7,028 nt of DNA, taken from positions 1-7,028 of the forward strand of contig NZ_CAMLIX010000245.1 in the NCBI RefSeq assembly GCF_946479975.1, read 5' to 3'. Below are positions 6,340 to 7,028 of the stretch, one piece after another (positions within the stretch are counted from its first letter, which is position 1; every line of letters begins with the position of its first letter). The stretch is from an uncultured Flavobacterium sp. GTDB lineage: Bacteria > Bacteroidota > Bacteroidia > Flavobacteriales > Flavobacteriaceae. A program made the translations under genes and the position numbers. A model generated the notes under the pieces. It did no database searches. It had not been told where the DNA came from and worked only from the letters and a program-made list of their open reading frames with translations.

Positions 6340-6375
6340 CATCCTGAGCGTCCCGAAGTTTCGGTAGAAGGATCA
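6340..6375. repeat. Likely copy of a dispersed flavobacterial intergenic repeat
   Basis: The element starts CATCCTGAGCG and ends GAAGGATC. Nested stems are ATCCT (6341-6345) with AGGAT (6369-6373) and CCGA (6353-6356) with TCGG (6361-6364) around a 4-nt loop. From memory, elements with a C-A-T-C/T-C-C/T-G-A-G-C-G head, a C-G-A-A-G core and a G-A-A-G-G-A-T-C tail occur many times between genes in Flavobacterium and other Bacteroidota, resembling REP elements. It is richer in G+C than its surroundings, as expected of an inserted unit. Family membership is recalled, not checked by search. Confidence 0.55.
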
Positions 6376-6424
6376 AATTAATATATCAATTAATAGGCAT
6401 TGGCTTATTTTAAATAACATAAAA

Positions 6425-6874
6425 ATGAGTTTACAAACACAAATCATGGAAGAAATTAAAACTGCCATGAAAGCAAAAGATACTGTAGCTTTAGAATCAT
6501 TGAGAGCAATTAAATCTGAATTGTTATTGGCTTCGACAGCATCAGGTTCTAAAGAAGATTTATCTGAAGACGAAGAAATTAAATTATTACAGCGATTGGT
6601 GAAAACTCGTAAAGAAAGCGCAAGAATCTTTACAGAGCAAAACCGTCCAGACTTAGCTGAACCAGAATTGGCTCAAGTTGCAGTAATCGAGAAGTTTTTA
6701 CCAGCTCAATTAAGCGAAGCAGAAGTAGAGGCTGTCATTGCAAAAATTATTGCTGAAACAGGTGCTTCTGGAATTGCGTCAATGGGTAAAGTAATGGGAT
6801 TAGCATCTGCTCAATTAGGCGGAACTGCCGAAGGAAAAACCATTTCTACAATAGTGAAGAAATTATTATCATAA
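6425..6874 (+). CDS. yqeY: GatB/YqeY domain protein
   Basis: This is a 149-residue stand-alone member of the GatB/YqeY family, whose fold resembles the C-terminal tail domain of GatB, the subunit of the tRNA-dependent Asn/Gln amidotransferase. By analogy it may bind tRNA, but the function of free YqeY proteins is not settled. Visible features are an N-terminal helical bundle with LRAIKSEL (26-33) and LVKTRKESA (58-66), the family signature EKFLPAQLSE (89-98), then MGKVMG (120-125) and AEGKTIS (136-142), which belong to the small C-terminal helical part. Length is normal for the family. No signal peptide or membrane segment is seen, so it is cytoplasmic. It has its own leader after the ftsZ terminator, and I recall it next to ftsZ in many Bacteroidota. 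The ATG at 6425 follows an A-rich tract without a Shine-Dalgarno. The position before a tRNA gene is noted, but no functional link is shown. Confidence 0.93.
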   Translation: MSLQTQIMEEIKTAMKAKDTVALESLRAIKSELLLASTASGSKEDLSEDEEIKLLQRLVKTRKESARIFTEQNRPDLAEPELAQVAVIEKFLPAQLSEAEVEAVIAKIIAETGASGIASMGKVMGLASAQLGGTAEGKTISTIVKKLLS

Positions 6875-6882
6875 GTAATTTT

Positions 6883-6938
6883 AGATTTTAGTGTGTAGAT
6901 TTTAGATTTCAATGAGCAATCTAAAATCTGCAATCTAC
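6883..6938. repeat. Heptad-phased palindromic repeat between yqeY and tRNA-Arg
   Basis: Units seven bases long run in one register: AGATTTT (6883), AGTGTGT (6890), AGATTTT (6897), AGATTTC (6904), AATGAGC (6911), AATCTAA (6918), AATCTGC (6925) and AATCTAC (6932). The left units carry AGATT and the right units its complement AATCT, so the whole is an inverted repeat with a perfect 12-bp stem (6897-6908 with 6918-6929) and a 9-nt loop. A wobble and two more pairs can extend it outward. No T-tract follows, so it is not a standard terminator, though it could end or stabilise the yqeY transcript. Similar runs of TTTAGATTTTAGATT are recalled from flavobacterial intergenic regions. Confidence 0.65.
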
Positions 6939-6953
6939 GATCATAAATAAATT

Positions 6954-7027
6954 GACCTCGTAGTTCAACTGGATAGAATATCAGATTTCGGCTCTGAGGG
7001 TTGGGGGTTCGAACCCCTCCGGGGTCA
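6954..7027 (+). tRNA. tRNA-Arg (anticodon UCG)
   Basis: A full cloverleaf can be folded. The acceptor stem GACCTCG (6954-6960) pairs with CGGGGTC (7020-7026), with one G-T wobble. The D stem is GTTC/GAAT (6963-6966, 6976-6979) and the D loop contains GG. The anticodon stem TCAGA/TCTGA (6981-6985, 6993-6997) is perfect. The 7-base loop TTTCGGC places TCG at positions 34-36, which reads CGA and, by wobble, other CGN arginine codons. The variable loop has 5 nt. The T stem is GGGGG/CCCTC with loop TTCGAAC. Position 73 is A (7027), followed by one C before the window ends, so whether CCA is encoded cannot be seen. Confidence 0.96.
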
Positions 7028-7028
7028 C

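Noticed and set aside
6954..7028. tRNA gene as an attachment site for an integrated element
   Set aside because: The window ends at the tRNA, with no integrase or repeated 3' tRNA segment visible, so there is no support.
1..7028. CRISPR arrays, transposase genes, toxin-antitoxin pairs or defence genes
   Set aside because: None seen; all long frames are accounted for by core cell wall, division and YqeY-family genes.

Overview
The window carries the 3' end of a division and cell wall (dcw) cluster from a member of the Bacteroidota, almost certainly Flavobacterium or a close relative. The evidence is the low G+C content, the order murG-murC-ftsQ-ftsA-ftsZ with no ddl or murB between murC and ftsQ, an FtsZ with a very long C-terminal extension, a YqeY-type gene just downstream, and A-rich translation starts without Shine-Dalgarno sequences. 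The assignment rests on recognising protein sequences and gene order, not on a database search.

Layout. Positions 1 to about 34 are a GC-rich stretch, unlike everything else here, joined abruptly to the C-terminal half of murG (to 517). A 155-bp spacer (518-672) holds two inverted repeats. Then come murC (673-2022), ftsQ (2009-2731, overlapping murC by 14 nt) and ftsA (2738-4147, 6 nt after ftsQ). An 86-bp spacer with a small hairpin leads to ftsZ (4234-6219). A strong intrinsic terminator (6241-6280) closes the cluster. A possible promoter starts at the end of its T-tract, followed by a leader with two further inverted or dispersed repeats and the yqeY-like gene (6425-6874). A spacer built on a 7-bp period (6883-6938) separates this from a tRNA-Arg(UCG) gene (6954-7027), which runs up to the end of the window.

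How the genes work together. MurC adds L-Ala to UDP-MurNAc, the first cytoplasmic step of the stem peptide. MurG adds GlcNAc to lipid I on the inner face of the membrane, giving lipid II. FtsZ forms the ring that places septal synthesis, FtsA tethers FtsZ to the membrane, and FtsQ is a bitopic scaffold linking the ring to the septal synthases. The murC/ftsQ overlap and the 6-nt ftsQ-ftsA gap suggest translational coupling.

No previously undescribed system is evident; this is a core housekeeping region. The points most worth a second look are the GC-rich end fused to murG (probably an assembly or amplification chimera), the short motif repeated in the FtsZ linker, the FtsZ tail lying beyond its CTP-like motif, and the repeat elements in the spacers around yqeY.
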